Shown here: in pieces, positions 1 to 8,067 of the stretch
Layout of the letters: each line of letters starts with the position of its first letter
Numbering within the stretch: the stretch's first letter is position 1
Source: Nitrososphaerota archaeon
GTDB taxonomy: Archaea > Thermoproteota > Nitrososphaeria > Nitrososphaerales > UBA183
Direction: 5' to 3'
Length of the DNA stretch: 64,000 nt
Assembly (NCBI GenBank): GCA_029785685.1
Contig: JAFLZE010000001.1
Location: 100,172 to 164,171 of the forward strand
Translations under genes and position numbers: made by a program
Notes under the pieces: model-generated
Seen by the model: the letters and a program-made list of their open reading frames with translations, nothing else
Database searches by the model: none
What the model was told of the DNA's origin: nothing

Positions 1-1
1 C

Positions 2-595
2 CAGATCATGCAGTTCGTCATAGAGACGAGGAAGCTGACGAAGCCTTCTCTAATCGCAGCCAACAAGGCTGACCTTCCGACTTCATCCCAGAACATCGAG
101 AGTCTCAGACGGACTGGGAGGCAGGTCATCCCCTGCGCTTCGGAGGCGGAGCTCCTGCTCCGCCGGGCAGCCGAGCGTGGCCTTGTCACCTACTCCCCTG
201 GAGACAAGGGGTTCACCGTCCCAGACCAAGGGAAGCTGTCTGGGGCGCAGGCTGCAGCCCTGAGGATGGTGGAAGACAAAGTGATGAGGGTCTATGGCGG
301 GACGGGCGTCCAAGAGGCGGTCAACGGGGCATTCTTCGGGCTCCTGAAGGCCATAGTGGTGTTCCCTGTGGAAGACGAGACGAAGCTCACCGACAAAGAT
401 GGAAGGGTGCTCCCTGACGCGTTCGTGATGAAGGGCGGGTCCACAGCCCTCGACCTTGCCCGGACAGTGCACAGCGACCTGGCCGAGGGCTTCCTCTACG
501 CGGTCGACGCTAGGACCGGGAAGAGGCTGGCAGGAGACTACAGGCTGCAGAACAGAGATATCCTGAAGATCGTGTCAAGCGGCAAGAGGGGCTAG
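2..595 (+). CDS. YchF/Obg-type GTPase, C-terminal part (truncated by window start)
   Basis: The reading frame is open to the left edge of the window, so the P-loop and switch regions lie outside. The visible part carries the guanine-specificity motif NKADL near residue 19, then a helical region and a C-terminal TGS-like beta-grasp domain (about residues 110-193) ending DILKIVSS. This arrangement fits the archaeal branch of the YchF/Obg GTPases, ribosome-associated nucleotide hydrolases of uncertain exact role. The 3' end overlaps the convergent eS1 gene by 21 bp, so the two genes share their tail sequence. The family call is good. The biological role is inferred from family knowledge only. 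Confidence 0.8.
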   Translation, partial: QIMQFVIETRKLTKPSLIAANKADLPTSSQNIESLRRTGRQVIPCASEAELLLRRAAERGLVTYSPGDKGFTVPDQGKLSGAQAAALRMVEDKVMRVYGGTGVQEAVNGAFFGLLKAIVVFPVEDETKLTDKDGRVLPDAFVMKGGSTALDLARTVHSDLAEGFLYAVDARTGKRLAGDYRLQNRDILKIVSSGKRG

Positions 596-1255
596 CTGCT
601 CGACCTTCCGCGGCTCCGGCCTCGCGATCAGTTTGCTCTTCCTCACCCCGACGTGTCTCAGGTGGGTGATCTTCTTGGCCTCGTTGTAGACGTCCGAGGC
701 TACCTTCTGGAGCACCAGCTCCTGGGCGAACCCTTCGTAGTTCATGCCTGCGGCCTTCTCACCTATCACTTTGTCCATGATGAGCCTGAGGTCGCGCTTC
801 TTCGAGGTGTTCATCTTGCCCTGAGAGAGCGCAGTGCAGTAGACCCTGACAACGTATCCGTCTTTGGTGGTATAGTCCTTGATGAAATCCGACATGGATG
901 AGCCTCTTCGGATCAGGCTCCTGAGGAACTCCCTCGAATATTCGTGGCCCTTGAACACCGTGTAGGCGGTCTCACCCTCCACCCTATCGATCTGGAAGAA
1001 GAGTTTGAAGGCGTAGTGCTGCGGATCCTGCTTCAGTATGTCGTAGAGTGTCGTTTCTATGACTCTCCCGGCGGGCCTCTCGACGTCCGTGAGTGGGACG
1101 CGCGCTATCGGGGCGTTCCCGAAGGAGGGGGAGGCGGTCACGGTGACCCAGGACTTGAGCTTCCATTTGTCCCTGATCTTCGCCACTTTCTTTGGCAAAC
1201 CAAGGCGCCCCTTTCGAATCTCGCTTATAATCTCAGCGTCTGCGGAGGCGGTCAA
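575..1255 (-). CDS. rps3ae: 30S ribosomal protein eS1 (S3Ae)
   Basis: This 226-residue protein has the family hallmark DKWKLKSWVTVTASPSFGN near residue 30, followed by the conserved FKLFFQIDRVEG and SLIRRGSSMSDFIKDY blocks. eS1 binds the small ribosomal subunit near the mRNA exit and is specific to archaea and eukaryotes. It is the last gene of the minus-strand run that starts upstream of kae1. Its start overlaps the 3' end of serS by 23 nt, which suggests translational coupling. Its own 3' end overlaps the convergent GTPase gene. Length and start context are normal for the archaeal family. Confidence 0.95.
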   Translation of the reverse strand: MTASADAEIISEIRKGRLGLPKKVAKIRDKWKLKSWVTVTASPSFGNAPIARVPLTDVERPAGRVIETTLYDILKQDPQHYAFKLFFQIDRVEGETAYTVFKGHEYSREFLRSLIRRGSSMSDFIKDYTTKDGYVVRVYCTALSQGKMNTSKKRDLRLIMDKVIGEKAAGMNYEGFAQELVLQKVASDVYNEAKKITHLRHVGVRKSKLIARPEPRKVEQLAPLAA

Positions 1256-2513
1256 TCCCCCCCATGTATGGGACGAGGGGCGCGGGTATTGTCACTGTGC
1301 CGTCCTCCTGCTGGAAATTCTCTACAATGGCAACCAGGGCCCTGGTAGTGACGGCCGTGGAGTTCAGGGTGTGGACCAGCCTGGTCGCCTCGCTCTGCTT
1401 GTCTCGGAACCGGATTTTCAGCCGCCTGGACTGGTAGTCAGTGCAGTTGCTGCATGACACCATCTCCCTGAACTTGCCCTGGACGGGCATCCAAGCTTCG
1501 AGGTCGTACTTCTTCGCAGCGACGGTCCCCATGTCCCCGGTACAGACGTTGACCACCCGGTAGCGGAGCCCCAGGCTCTTGAAGACACCCTCGGCGTTCG
1601 CTATCAGCTGCTCGTGGAGGGCCCAACTTTCCTCCGGTCGGGCAAAGGCGACCTGCTCGACCTTGTAGAACTGGTGAGTCCTGAAGATCCCCTTGGTGTC
1701 CTTTCCGTGGGCGCCGGCCTCGACCCTGAAACAGGGCGAGAAGCCGCAGTACTTCAGTGGGAGCTCACTTCCTGATAGTATCTCGTCGGAGTGCATGGCT
1801 ACCAGGGGGTGCTCAGATGTCGCGATCATGTACAGGTCCTCCCCCTCCACTTTGTAGATTACCGGTCCGAAGTCGCTCAGGTCTGTCACCCCACCGTAGG
1901 GCTGGCGCCTCATCATGAATGGAGGCTCCACTGGGACGAACCCCTTGGCAGAGACGGCGTCAATGGCATATCTCATGATGGCGTGTTCGAGCTTCACCGC
2001 ATCCCCCTTGAGGATGAAGAAGCGGGCGCCAGAGATCTTCGCCGCCCGCTCCATGTCGACCATACCCAGGCCAGCGAGCACTTCGACGTGGTCCTTGGGT
2101 TCGAACTCGAATGTCCGCTCCGTCCCCCAGGTCCGGACGGTCACATTCTCGGCGTCGTCCTTCCCCACCGGCACGCTCTCGTGGAGTATGTTCGGGAGAG
2201 ACATCAAGATGCTCTCCAGGGTCCGCTGTTGCTCGTCCTGCGCTTCCGCGAAGCCATCGAGGCGCTTCGAGAATTCAGCTACCTTCGATTGCTCGGCCTG
2301 TATGGGCTGCTTGTTCCGGGCCAGGTCGGCGATGACCCGGTTGGCCTCGTTGAGCTCGTGGCGTAGAGCTTCCGCCTGGGTCTTGGCCGTTCTCCATTCA
2401 GTGTCAGCCTTGATGGCGTCGTCCACGAGGTGCAGCTTGTCGAACATTCCCCTCTTCCTGAGATCTGCCCTGATTGTTTCGGGGTCTTCCCTCAGGAGCT
2501 TTACGTCTAACAT
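1233..2513 (-). CDS. serS: Seryl-tRNA synthetase
   Basis: Class II synthetase of 426 residues that charges tRNA-Ser and supplies the seryl-tRNA precursor of other pathways. The N-terminal MLDVKLLREDPETIRADL begins the long antiparallel coiled-coil arm that holds tRNA-Ser (about residues 30-105). Motif 2 is visible as FRVEAGAHGKDTKGIFRTHQF, less one residue of context, and motif 3 includes TTRALVAIVENFQ close to the C-terminus. This is the common (bacterial-like) SerRS, not the methanogen type. It sits 10 nt downstream of pcc1 and overlaps eS1, so it belongs to the KEOPS/ribosomal protein run. Confidence 0.96.
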   Translation of the reverse strand: MLDVKLLREDPETIRADLRKRGMFDKLHLVDDAIKADTEWRTAKTQAEALRHELNEANRVIADLARNKQPIQAEQSKVAEFSKRLDGFAEAQDEQQRTLESILMSLPNILHESVPVGKDDAENVTVRTWGTERTFEFEPKDHVEVLAGLGMVDMERAAKISGARFFILKGDAVKLEHAIMRYAIDAVSAKGFVPVEPPFMMRRQPYGGVTDLSDFGPVIYKVEGEDLYMIATSEHPLVAMHSDEILSGSELPLKYCGFSPCFRVEAGAHGKDTKGIFRTHQFYKVEQVAFARPEESWALHEQLIANAEGVFKSLGLRYRVVNVCTGDMGTVAAKKYDLEAWMPVQGKFREMVSCSNCTDYQSRRLKIRFRDKQSEATRLVHTLNSTAVTTRALVAIVENFQQEDGTVTIPAPLVPYMGGIDRLRRR

Positions 2514-2522
2514 TGTGCTGTC

Positions 2523-2777
2523 TCAACCCTGCTTCGGTTGCGATAAAAGCCATACCTCTTCGAAGAGCGTCGCGTCCCTCAGGACGGCCAGGGCAGTCGA
2601 TAGCGAGCTGGAGGCGGAGTCGGAGTCGACAGTGAACTTCAGGCCGTCCGCCTCCACCGCCGAGACCAGCTTCATCCCCCGAGGCGCGCCCTCGTTATCA
2701 GGAGCGAGGACGGACGCCAGGCTCTTCACCGTCAGGTCGTCCCTGCAACCGACCCGCAGTTCGACTTGAGTCTTCAA
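2523..2777 (-). CDS. pcc1: KEOPS complex subunit Pcc1
   Basis: A short 84-residue protein with the CTAG/Pcc1 layout: an N-terminal beta strand (QVELRVG), a central ADGLKFTVDSDSASS region and a C-terminal amphipathic helix rich in Ala/Leu. Pcc1 forms the dimer platform of KEOPS, which makes the t6A modification at position 37 of tRNAs that read ANN codons. Two other KEOPS subunits, Kae1 and Bud32, are encoded upstream on the same strand, which strongly supports the call. The start is TTG, overlapping the stop of the DHH gene as TTGA. The sequence is divergent, so the call rests partly on context. Confidence 0.8.
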   Translation of the reverse strand: MKTQVELRVGCRDDLTVKSLASVLAPDNEGAPRGMKLVSAVEADGLKFTVDSDSASSSLSTALAVLRDATLFEEVWLLSQPKQG

Positions 2778-4180
2778 CCGGCAACCCTCGCCAGTACTGC
2801 CTTCGAGAATGTATCCGTCCTCGATGAAGGTATCTTGGCGCCGGCCGCCATCTCATGCCCTCCTCCGACCCCGTCCACAGCCTCTGCTGCCTCCTTCATG
2901 AGCAGACCCAGGTTCACCTCGCCGGCGAAGGCGTCCCCCACCCTGGATGAGATCTTGACCTCCGCATCCCTCCCCGTGGCCCTCCCCACGACCACCTTGT
3001 CTTTGAACTCAGGGGTGGAAGTGAGTATGGAAATCACGGGACCCAACAGCTTTTCGTCCACCAGTCCCTCTCCATTCACGAAGACAAGGCTGCCGTGCCG
3101 CTCCATTCTCGACGGCTCCGAGGTGAGACCGCTCAGCGCCTTGTTTATCCCGCTCCTGTACTCGGACAAGGACTTCATGGCGGCCTTCAGGGCCTGGGAC
3201 CTGTCTCCCAGGCAGACCGAGATGCCTGTCCCCGAAGCGCCCATCCTTCCGCAGGAGTTCAGGAGCGTTCCGAACTCCCTCGCATCCCTCAACGGCGTGA
3301 AAGCATCCTCGAACCGCAGTGTGTACACCTCTCCGAAGATACCCGCGAGCGCGTCGCTTGCACCTTCCTGAGGGCCCACGACCCCCGCGAGGGCCTCGAC
3401 GAGCCTCTTCTTCTCGTCCTGGGAGAGGGACGAGACGGTGCGCCAGGAACCGCCATCCTTCAGAGTGAGCCCGGACTGGTGCAGCAGAGCGAGGACCGCG
3501 TCCTTGCTGCCTGTCAGTCCCTTCAAGAGCGGCGTGGACGTCAGCGCCACCGCCTCGTGGACCGGCCTCGTCTCTCGCCCGGTGAACATGAGGTCTGTGG
3601 TCACAGACATCAGCCCACGCGACTGGGCGTCCCCAAGGGCGGCTCTGTTGAGACCAGTCAGCGACCTCCCGGGCCCGGCGTCCTGGCGGTCCGCTACGGC
3701 CCCCACGACTGCGAGGGGCGAGAGGTCCGCGTTGGCCTGGTCGAGGGCTGCGGCGAAGAAGTAGGCCATCGCCGAAGAGCACGCCTCCTTCCCCCCGTCG
3801 AAGCCATAAGCCCAGGCGTTGATTACGCTGCGGTTTGCCATGTCAGCCTCTGAAATCTGGTGGTGGTCGATGACGAGGAAGTCCCCCCCGAAAGCCGCCT
3901 CGAGCTCCCTGACCAAGGTTGATCCGAGGTCTGTGAAGATGTGGAACTCGTGCCCCAGTTCTTTCAGCGACAGGACAGTCTTGGCGTCGAGGTCGGGGAC
4001 GGTGCGGAGGGCGACGTTGGCGCCTTTTCGCTTGAGCGCGGCGAACACGGCCGACCCGCTGCAGAGGCCGTCCGCGTCTATGTGTGTCACGACGAGGATC
4101 CTCTTCCCGTCGGTGGCCATCTTCAACAGGCTCGGAGCCAGTGCCCTGTAGCGTGCGGTGAGCCCTTCGATGTTCGTCAC
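2774..4180 (-). CDS. DHH-family phosphoesterase / RecJ-like single-strand nuclease
   Basis: A 468-residue DHH-DHHA1 protein. The metal-binding motifs are visible in order: HIDADGLCSG near residue 34, DLGS near 85, VIDHHQ near 103, and the C-terminal DHHA1 motif GGGHEMAAGA near 440. In archaea such proteins include the GINS-associated nuclease GAN and related RecJ-like enzymes that act on single-stranded DNA or RNA during replication and repair. Its position between uS15 and pcc1 is a recurrent archaeal arrangement. It overlaps pcc1 by 4 nt. A direct GINS interaction is possible here because gins23 and mcm are in the same window, but that is inference. Confidence 0.85.
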   Translation of the reverse strand: MTNIEGLTARYRALAPSLLKMATDGKRILVVTHIDADGLCSGSAVFAALKRKGANVALRTVPDLDAKTVLSLKELGHEFHIFTDLGSTLVRELEAAFGGDFLVIDHHQISEADMANRSVINAWAYGFDGGKEACSSAMAYFFAAALDQANADLSPLAVVGAVADRQDAGPGRSLTGLNRAALGDAQSRGLMSVTTDLMFTGRETRPVHEAVALTSTPLLKGLTGSKDAVLALLHQSGLTLKDGGSWRTVSSLSQDEKKRLVEALAGVVGPQEGASDALAGIFGEVYTLRFEDAFTPLRDAREFGTLLNSCGRMGASGTGISVCLGDRSQALKAAMKSLSEYRSGINKALSGLTSEPSRMERHGSLVFVNGEGLVDEKLLGPVISILTSTPEFKDKVVVGRATGRDAEVKISSRVGDAFAGEVNLGLLMKEAAEAVDGVGGGHEMAAGAKIPSSRTDTFSKAVLARVAG

Positions 4181-4195
4181 GGGCCCGCCCCCGGC

Positions 4196-4645
4196 CTAGG
4201 CCAGCTGTGCGACGACGGCGGTGTACTTGAAGTCCTTCGAGATGATGCCTTTGTCTTTGTAGTATTTCGAGAGTCGGTAGATTTTGGCCTCGATGAGCTC
4301 GAGAGAATGCACGTTCTTCCTGTCGCTGCTGTGCGTGTTGAGATGGTCCTGAACCCGCTGGGCCCTTTCAATCAAATCCTGCAGGTCCTGGGGTATCTTT
4401 GGAGCGACCTTGCCCTCTGCCAGGACCTTTCCCAGCGACTTCCCTGCCAGGGGCTTGAAAAGCGGAACCCCATAGTCGTCTCTGAGCGCCTGCCCTATCT
4501 TGCTCGGGGTGAGCCCTTCCTTGGCGAGCTTTAGGATTGCGTTCTTGGCCTCGTCAGGGGTGGTGGTCACCCAGCTCGGGCTGCTCTTGCTGGGTGGTCT
4601 AGTCTGGTGAGACTTCCCGTGCCTGTGAGAGTGGATTCGGGCCAT
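4196..4645 (-). CDS. rps15: 30S ribosomal protein uS15
   Basis: A 149-residue archaeal/eukaryotic-length uS15. It begins with the basic N-terminal extension MARIHSHRHGKSHQTRPP, followed by the S13/S15 N-terminal domain with PSKIGQALRDDYGVP. The S15 core (DHLNTHSSDRKNVHSLELIEAK) follows, quoted in part here: DHLNTHSSDRKN. uS15 binds the central domain of 16S rRNA. It lies 15 nt upstream of the DHH gene and downstream of bud32 in the same transcription direction. The ATG start at 4645 is clear. Confidence 0.96.
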   Translation of the reverse strand: MARIHSHRHGKSHQTRPPSKSSPSWVTTTPDEAKNAILKLAKEGLTPSKIGQALRDDYGVPLFKPLAGKSLGKVLAEGKVAPKIPQDLQDLIERAQRVQDHLNTHSSDRKNVHSLELIEAKIYRLSKYYKDKGIISKDFKYTAVVAQLA

Positions 4646-4709
4646 GCTTCAGAAGTTCAGCCGAGTCCTCCGGGTTGAACTGATAAACGTTGCCCGCCAG
4701 GTCCTCATC

Positions 4710-5381
4710 TCAAGTGACCCGGGCGTACCTCCCCCTCCGCTCGATGTTCCGGAGCTGGCTTCGGACCCTTCTGGACTTCGGAGTCCCAGCCACGGCCTCG
4801 TAACCCCTGAAGAGCGCGTCCAGGGCGGCCTTGGCTATGCCTGGATGGGCACCCACGAGCGTCTCCTTGATCAGACGGAGGTCGACGGCGTGGTCCTCCA
4901 GCCTGCTGGTGCGGTGGGCCAAACCGAAGTCCAAGAAGACGAGGGTGCCCTCCCTGGACACGAGGTTAGCCGTGGTGAGGTCCCCGTGCATCATCCCCGC
5001 CGCATGCAGGCGGGCGACTCCTTCCCCGAACTTGAAGAACGGCTCCTCTGCGTCATTCGCCGTCATTTGACCCGCCAGGTCTCTGAGCATCTTGCCGCCG
5101 ACGTACTCCATGACGATGGTAGACGTCTGGAGGTCGAGGTGATAGAGGAAGGGAGTCGCGACCCCGGCCCGCTTCGCATGGCGGATCATCTCAGCTTCAT
5201 GTGCCGTCCTTTGGCGCCGGATCTCCCGGTCGATGGCGGCCAGCCTGTAGGTCAGCGGCTTTCTGACCTTAAACACGGCGGGGAGTCCCTGCCAGTCCCC
5301 CAGCACCACGTCTGCCTCGGCGCCCCTGTACAGGAGGCGGCCGGGGACTGTCTCATCCACGCCAGGGGATGTCAACGACAT
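4710..5381 (-). CDS. bud32: KEOPS kinase/ATPase Bud32
   Basis: A compact RIO-like kinase of about 223 residues. Visible features are a short nucleotide-binding start (GRLLYRGAEADVVLG), the ATP-anchoring Lys in AVFKVRKPL, the catalytic loop HGDLTTANLV and the metal-binding LDFGLA. Bud32 acts as an ATPase that supports Kae1 in t6A synthesis. A longer reading frame begins at 5483, but its extra N-terminus overlaps kae1 and looks non-conserved. ATG at 5381 gives a 29-nt overlap with kae1. GTG at 5360, overlapping the kae1 stop, is an alternative. Kae1 and Bud32 are adjacent separate genes here; some other archaea have them fused. Confidence 0.93.
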   Translation of the reverse strand: MSLTSPGVDETVPGRLLYRGAEADVVLGDWQGLPAVFKVRKPLTYRLAAIDREIRRQRTAHEAEMIRHAKRAGVATPFLYHLDLQTSTIVMEYVGGKMLRDLAGQMTANDAEEPFFKFGEGVARLHAAGMMHGDLTTANLVSREGTLVFLDFGLAHRTSRLEDHAVDLRLIKETLVGAHPGIAKAALDALFRGYEAVAGTPKSRRVRSQLRNIERRGRYARVT

Positions 5382-6345
5382 CGAGCCTCCATGACTGCTT
5401 GACTGTCGACTCGGCCACCGGGACTTCGATTCCACTCTCGTAGGCCAGGACGCCGGTCCATGCAATCTGCGCGCCGCAGTCACCGCTGTATTCGAGGGGG
5501 ACCGCCAGGACCCTGGCCGAGTGCCTCTCAGCCATGGCCGACATCATCTGCGACAGGCGCTTGTTCGCCGCTACGCCCCCTACTATCATGACCTCTTTCT
5601 TCCCTGTGAACGCCAGCGCCCTCTCAGTCACCTCGGTCACCATCGAAAACGAAGTCTCCTGCAGGGAGTAGGAGACATCCTCGAATGAGGCTCCACGGTC
5701 CAGAAGGGATTTTGACGCAGTCAGGAGCCCTGAGAAGGACACGTCGTTCCCCTTCACCGAGTACGGGAGCCTGAGATAGTGGTCGGACCTCGACGCAGAC
5801 TCCTCGATGGCACGCCCGCAGGGAGACGCCATGCCGTGGTGCCGTCCGAACTGGTCCAGCAACTGTCCGAGAGTGAGGTCCAACGACTCTCCCAGAATCC
5901 TCCACCTCAGCCCCGAGTAGGCGATGATCATGGTATGCCCCCCGGAGACGAGGAGGACCACCGGATCCTCGGCGCCGGTCAGAAGGCACCCAAGCTCGAT
6001 GTGCCCGACGGCGTGGTTGACTGGGACGAGAGGGACGCCCAGAGAAGCAGCCAACGTCCTGGCAGCGACGGCGCCGACGCGTAAGCAAGGGCCGAGCCCG
6101 GGGCCCATGGCATAAGCGACCGCGGAGAGGTCACCCGGCTCTGTCCCTGAGGATCGGAGCGCTTCCGTCAGGACCGAAGGTGCGGCAGCGAGGTGGTTCT
6201 GGGAAGCCTCGAAGGGGTGGATTCCACCCCCAGGGGGGGCCTTGTAGACGGACTTCGAGTTGGAGAGGATCTCGCCGTCGGAGGAGACCACTGACACTGA
6301 GAATGTATGGGCGGTGCTCTCCACGCCGATGACTAGGCATTTCAT
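5353..6345 (-). CDS. kae1: KEOPS tRNA threonylcarbamoyltransferase Kae1
   Basis: A 330-residue ASKHA-fold protein of the TsaD/Kae1 family, which transfers the threonylcarbamoyl group to A37 of tRNA. The first strand reads CLVIGVESTAHTFSV. The GPGLGPCLRVG signature, the metal-binding His pair in NHAVGHIELG, the SGGHT loop and the GGVAANKRL segment all occur in order. Bud32 follows with overlap, and Pcc1 is encoded further downstream in the same direction. The only visible KEOPS gap is Cgi121, which is often unlinked. Length is normal for the archaeal family. Confidence 0.97.
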   Translation of the reverse strand: MKCLVIGVESTAHTFSVSVVSSDGEILSNSKSVYKAPPGGGIHPFEASQNHLAAAPSVLTEALRSSGTEPGDLSAVAYAMGPGLGPCLRVGAVAARTLAASLGVPLVPVNHAVGHIELGCLLTGAEDPVVLLVSGGHTMIIAYSGLRWRILGESLDLTLGQLLDQFGRHHGMASPCGRAIEESASRSDHYLRLPYSVKGNDVSFSGLLTASKSLLDRGASFEDVSYSLQETSFSMVTEVTERALAFTGKKEVMIVGGVAANKRLSQMMSAMAERHSARVLAVPLEYSGDCGAQIAWTGVLAYESGIEVPVAESTVKQSWRLDVVDIPWRG

Positions 6346-6351
6346 CTCTGG

Positions 6352-6873
6352 TTACATCTTTCGCGTCTGACGGTAGAGGTCCCCCAACAGGTTGACGTAG
6401 GGTTTGACTTCGACCAAGAAGTCCTCGAACTTAGCCCTCTCGAAGGTGGCTGCGTGCTTGCCTCCCTCGAACACGATCTTGGCCGCTAGCACAATACCTC
6501 CGCTCCGGTCCGGGTCAGATTTCAGCTTCGGGAAGTGGATCAGCGCCCCGTAGCCTATCTTCTTTTCTCTTCTCGTGAACACGACGTTGTAGTACATGCT
6601 GAGCGTCTTGGTGAATTGCGCCAGCTGCTTCTTCCTGCTCTCGCTCCGCTTCACCTGATCAAAGTCAGCAGCAGCCAGCGTGTCTATCATCTCCTTGAGC
6701 AGCTTCATCTCGCTCACCTTCCTCGTGTAGCCAGCATATTCGATCGGCATCTGATAGACGCTGTTCATGACGGAATCCCAGTCGTCCAGGACCGCGAACG
6801 TGTCAGTGTCGAGGTTCATCTCCCTCTTCAGCTCGTCGGATAGTACGTCTTCCACGGTCAGCTTGCGCGGCAT
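6352..6873 (-). CDS. Conserved-looking hypothetical protein upstream of kae1
   Basis: About 173 residues starting MPRKLTVEDVLSDEL; I do not recognise the family. It is soluble and charged, with an N-terminal helical half and a beta-rich C-terminal half (KIGYGALIHFPKL, GGIVLAAKIVF) ending in basic residues. No signal peptide or membrane segment is visible. The frame is open to 6936, but a TATA-like box at 6894-6904 lies about 26 nt upstream of ATG 6873, favouring the shorter form. It ends only 6 nt before kae1, so it probably leads the KEOPS/ribosomal operon. Confidence 0.75.
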   Translation of the reverse strand: MPRKLTVEDVLSDELKREMNLDTDTFAVLDDWDSVMNSVYQMPIEYAGYTRKVSEMKLLKEMIDTLAAADFDQVKRSESRKKQLAQFTKTLSMYYNVVFTRREKKIGYGALIHFPKLKSDPDRSGGIVLAAKIVFEGGKHAATFERAKFEDFLVEVKPYVNLLGDLYRQTRKM

Positions 6874-6893
6874 ACCGGGAGCGCGGCGCGTCG

Positions 6894-6904
6894 CATAGTT
6901 AACG
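6894..6904 (-). promoter_or_regulatory. TATA-like box for the kae1 operon leader gene
   Basis: On the minus strand the sequence cgttaactatg is centred about 26 nt upstream of ATG 6873. This spacing is expected for a leaderless archaeal transcript. Confidence 0.5.
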
Positions 6905-6947
6905 TTGACCCCGATACACCAGCCAGGGTCGTTCACGGCTCTGCGAA

Positions 6948-6954
6948 CTTATAC
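6948..6954 (+). promoter_or_regulatory. TATA-like box for the COG1325-pop5-SCP2 run
   Basis: cttatac is centred about 28 nt upstream of the TTG start at 6979, on the opposite strand to the kae1-operon promoter. The 105-nt gap between the two start codons is therefore a divergent promoter region. Confidence 0.55.
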
Positions 6955-6978
6955 CTGTGGACATCCTAAGTAGAGAGG

Positions 6979-7410
6979 TTGAAGCCACCCATCGTGTCCG
7001 TCGAGGTTTCATACCTGATACATGCGACGGAGGACGAGAAGAAGGTCGAGAGAGCGGTGGCCAGGCTCCTCGGCGGTAACCCCGCGTTTCAGACAGAGGC
7101 CCTCGAAGGGCATTTCGGAAACCAGATTATCAGGACCAAGACCCATCTGACAGGAGACTTGGCAGCCTCGTCGTTCAGGCACATCGTCGCTGCGCTCCCC
7201 CCTCACGTGCGGGATGCCATCGCAGGAGAGCTTGGAACCTTCGTCGACGAGCACTCGGCGCTGTACCTACGCCTTGACAAGCAGAGGCTGATCTCTGGGT
7301 CCCCCGAGATCGGGACGGCAGACTCCATCAGGGTGAAGGTCAAGCCGAGGCTCCATGCCCTCCAGCAGGGGGCCCTGGAGTTCTACTCGAAGGAACTGGA
7401 GGGGTCCTAG
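6979..7410 (+). CDS. RNA-binding protein, predicted exosome-associated (COG1325 type)
   Basis: A 143-residue protein whose first strand reads PIVSVEVSYLIHATED, followed by a repeated alpha/beta pattern with GNQIIRTKTHLTGD and the LYLRLDKQRLISG segment. This matches the small archaeal RNA-binding family (COG1325) that is repeatedly found next to RNase P and exosome subunit genes. The next gene here is Pop5-like, supporting the call. The start is TTG, placed 28 nt from a TATA-like box. An exact role in RNA processing is inferred from family context and is not shown by catalytic residues. Confidence 0.75.
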   Translation: MKPPIVSVEVSYLIHATEDEKKVERAVARLLGGNPAFQTEALEGHFGNQIIRTKTHLTGDLAASSFRHIVAALPPHVRDAIAGELGTFVDEHSALYLRLDKQRLISGSPEIGTADSIRVKVKPRLHALQQGALEFYSKELEGS

Positions 7411-7690
7411 GTCGTCCAAGCGGTATCTCCTGCTGATGGCCGAGAGAGCGGTCCTAGAGGAAGAGATGAAGGCGTTGGCGAAGCTGCTGAGGAGCGAGTT
7501 CGACTGCGTGAAGGTCTTCGGGGTCGACGGGAACCCTCGTGCGGTGATAGTCAAGGGGACGGTGGAGTCCGCCCGGCGACTAAGGGAAGCTTGCGGGGCA
7601 GGCGCGGTCGGGGGGATGAAGATGGCACCCGTTCTCACCTCAGGCGCTGTAGGTAACCTCAAAAAGCGAGCCAGAGAGGCGGTGGCTTGA
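7355..7690 (+). CDS. RNase P protein subunit Pop5/Rpp14-like
   Basis: The segment KRYLLLMAERAVLEEEM near residue 22 resembles the first strand and helix of Pop5, RAVIVKGTVESARRLREA resembles the central strand-helix, and LTSGAVGNLKKR matches the usual C-terminal GTSGTIK-like end. Pop5 pairs with Rpp30 in archaeal RNase P, which trims the 5' ends of tRNA precursors. Keeping the conserved first strand requires ATG 7355, inside the upstream gene with a 56-nt overlap. ATG 7436 would remove that strand. The COG1325 neighbour supports the assignment. Sequence similarity is modest. Confidence 0.65.
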   Translation: MPSSRGPWSSTRRNWRGPRSSKRYLLLMAERAVLEEEMKALAKLLRSEFDCVKVFGVDGNPRAVIVKGTVESARRLREACGAGAVGGMKMAPVLTSGAVGNLKKRAREAVA

Positions 7691-8067
7691 TGGCGAAGTT
7701 CATGAGCGACGAGTACATCGCGCAGGTGCAATCCACGCTCGCGGCAGACTCCAAATGGGTCGAGACCACCAAGGGATTCAAGACGAGCATCGCGTTCAAC
7801 GTCACCGACTCAAGCCAGAGCTTCCTGATGACCGTGGAGAACGGGACGACGGCGTTCCAGAAGGCGGAGCCAGGCACCGCTGCGGAGTTCTCGTTCGACG
7901 GGACCTACGAGTCCTGGTGCAAGGTCGCCAAGGGGGAGGTCGACATCCAGTCTGCCGTCCTGAAAGGCCAGCTCAGGTTCAAAGGCTCGCTCCCGAAGGT
8001 CATAATGTACAGGGACAGGCTGGTCAGGGTCGCCGAGGTCATGAAGGACGTCCCCAAGGAATTCTAA
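7690..8067 (+). CDS. SCP2-family sterol/acyl-carrier-like protein
   Basis: A single-domain protein of 125 residues with the SCP2 fold pattern: amphipathic strand FKTSIAFNVTD, an acidic/hydrophobic core (EFSFDGTYESWCKVAKGEVD) quoted in part as EFSFDGTYESWCKV, and the C-terminal KGSLPKVIMYRDRL. SCP2 domains bind fatty acyl-CoAs, fatty acids and sterol-like lipids in a hydrophobic tunnel. ATG 7690 shares one base with the preceding stop (TGATG). It converges with the DUF35 gene, overlapping by 4 nt, and borders the acyl-CoA oxidation block. Delivery of lipid substrates to that block is inference. Confidence 0.82.
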   Translation: MAKFMSDEYIAQVQSTLAADSKWVETTKGFKTSIAFNVTDSSQSFLMTVENGTTAFQKAEPGTAAEFSFDGTYESWCKVAKGEVDIQSAVLKGQLRFKGSLPKVIMYRDRLVRVAEVMKDVPKEF

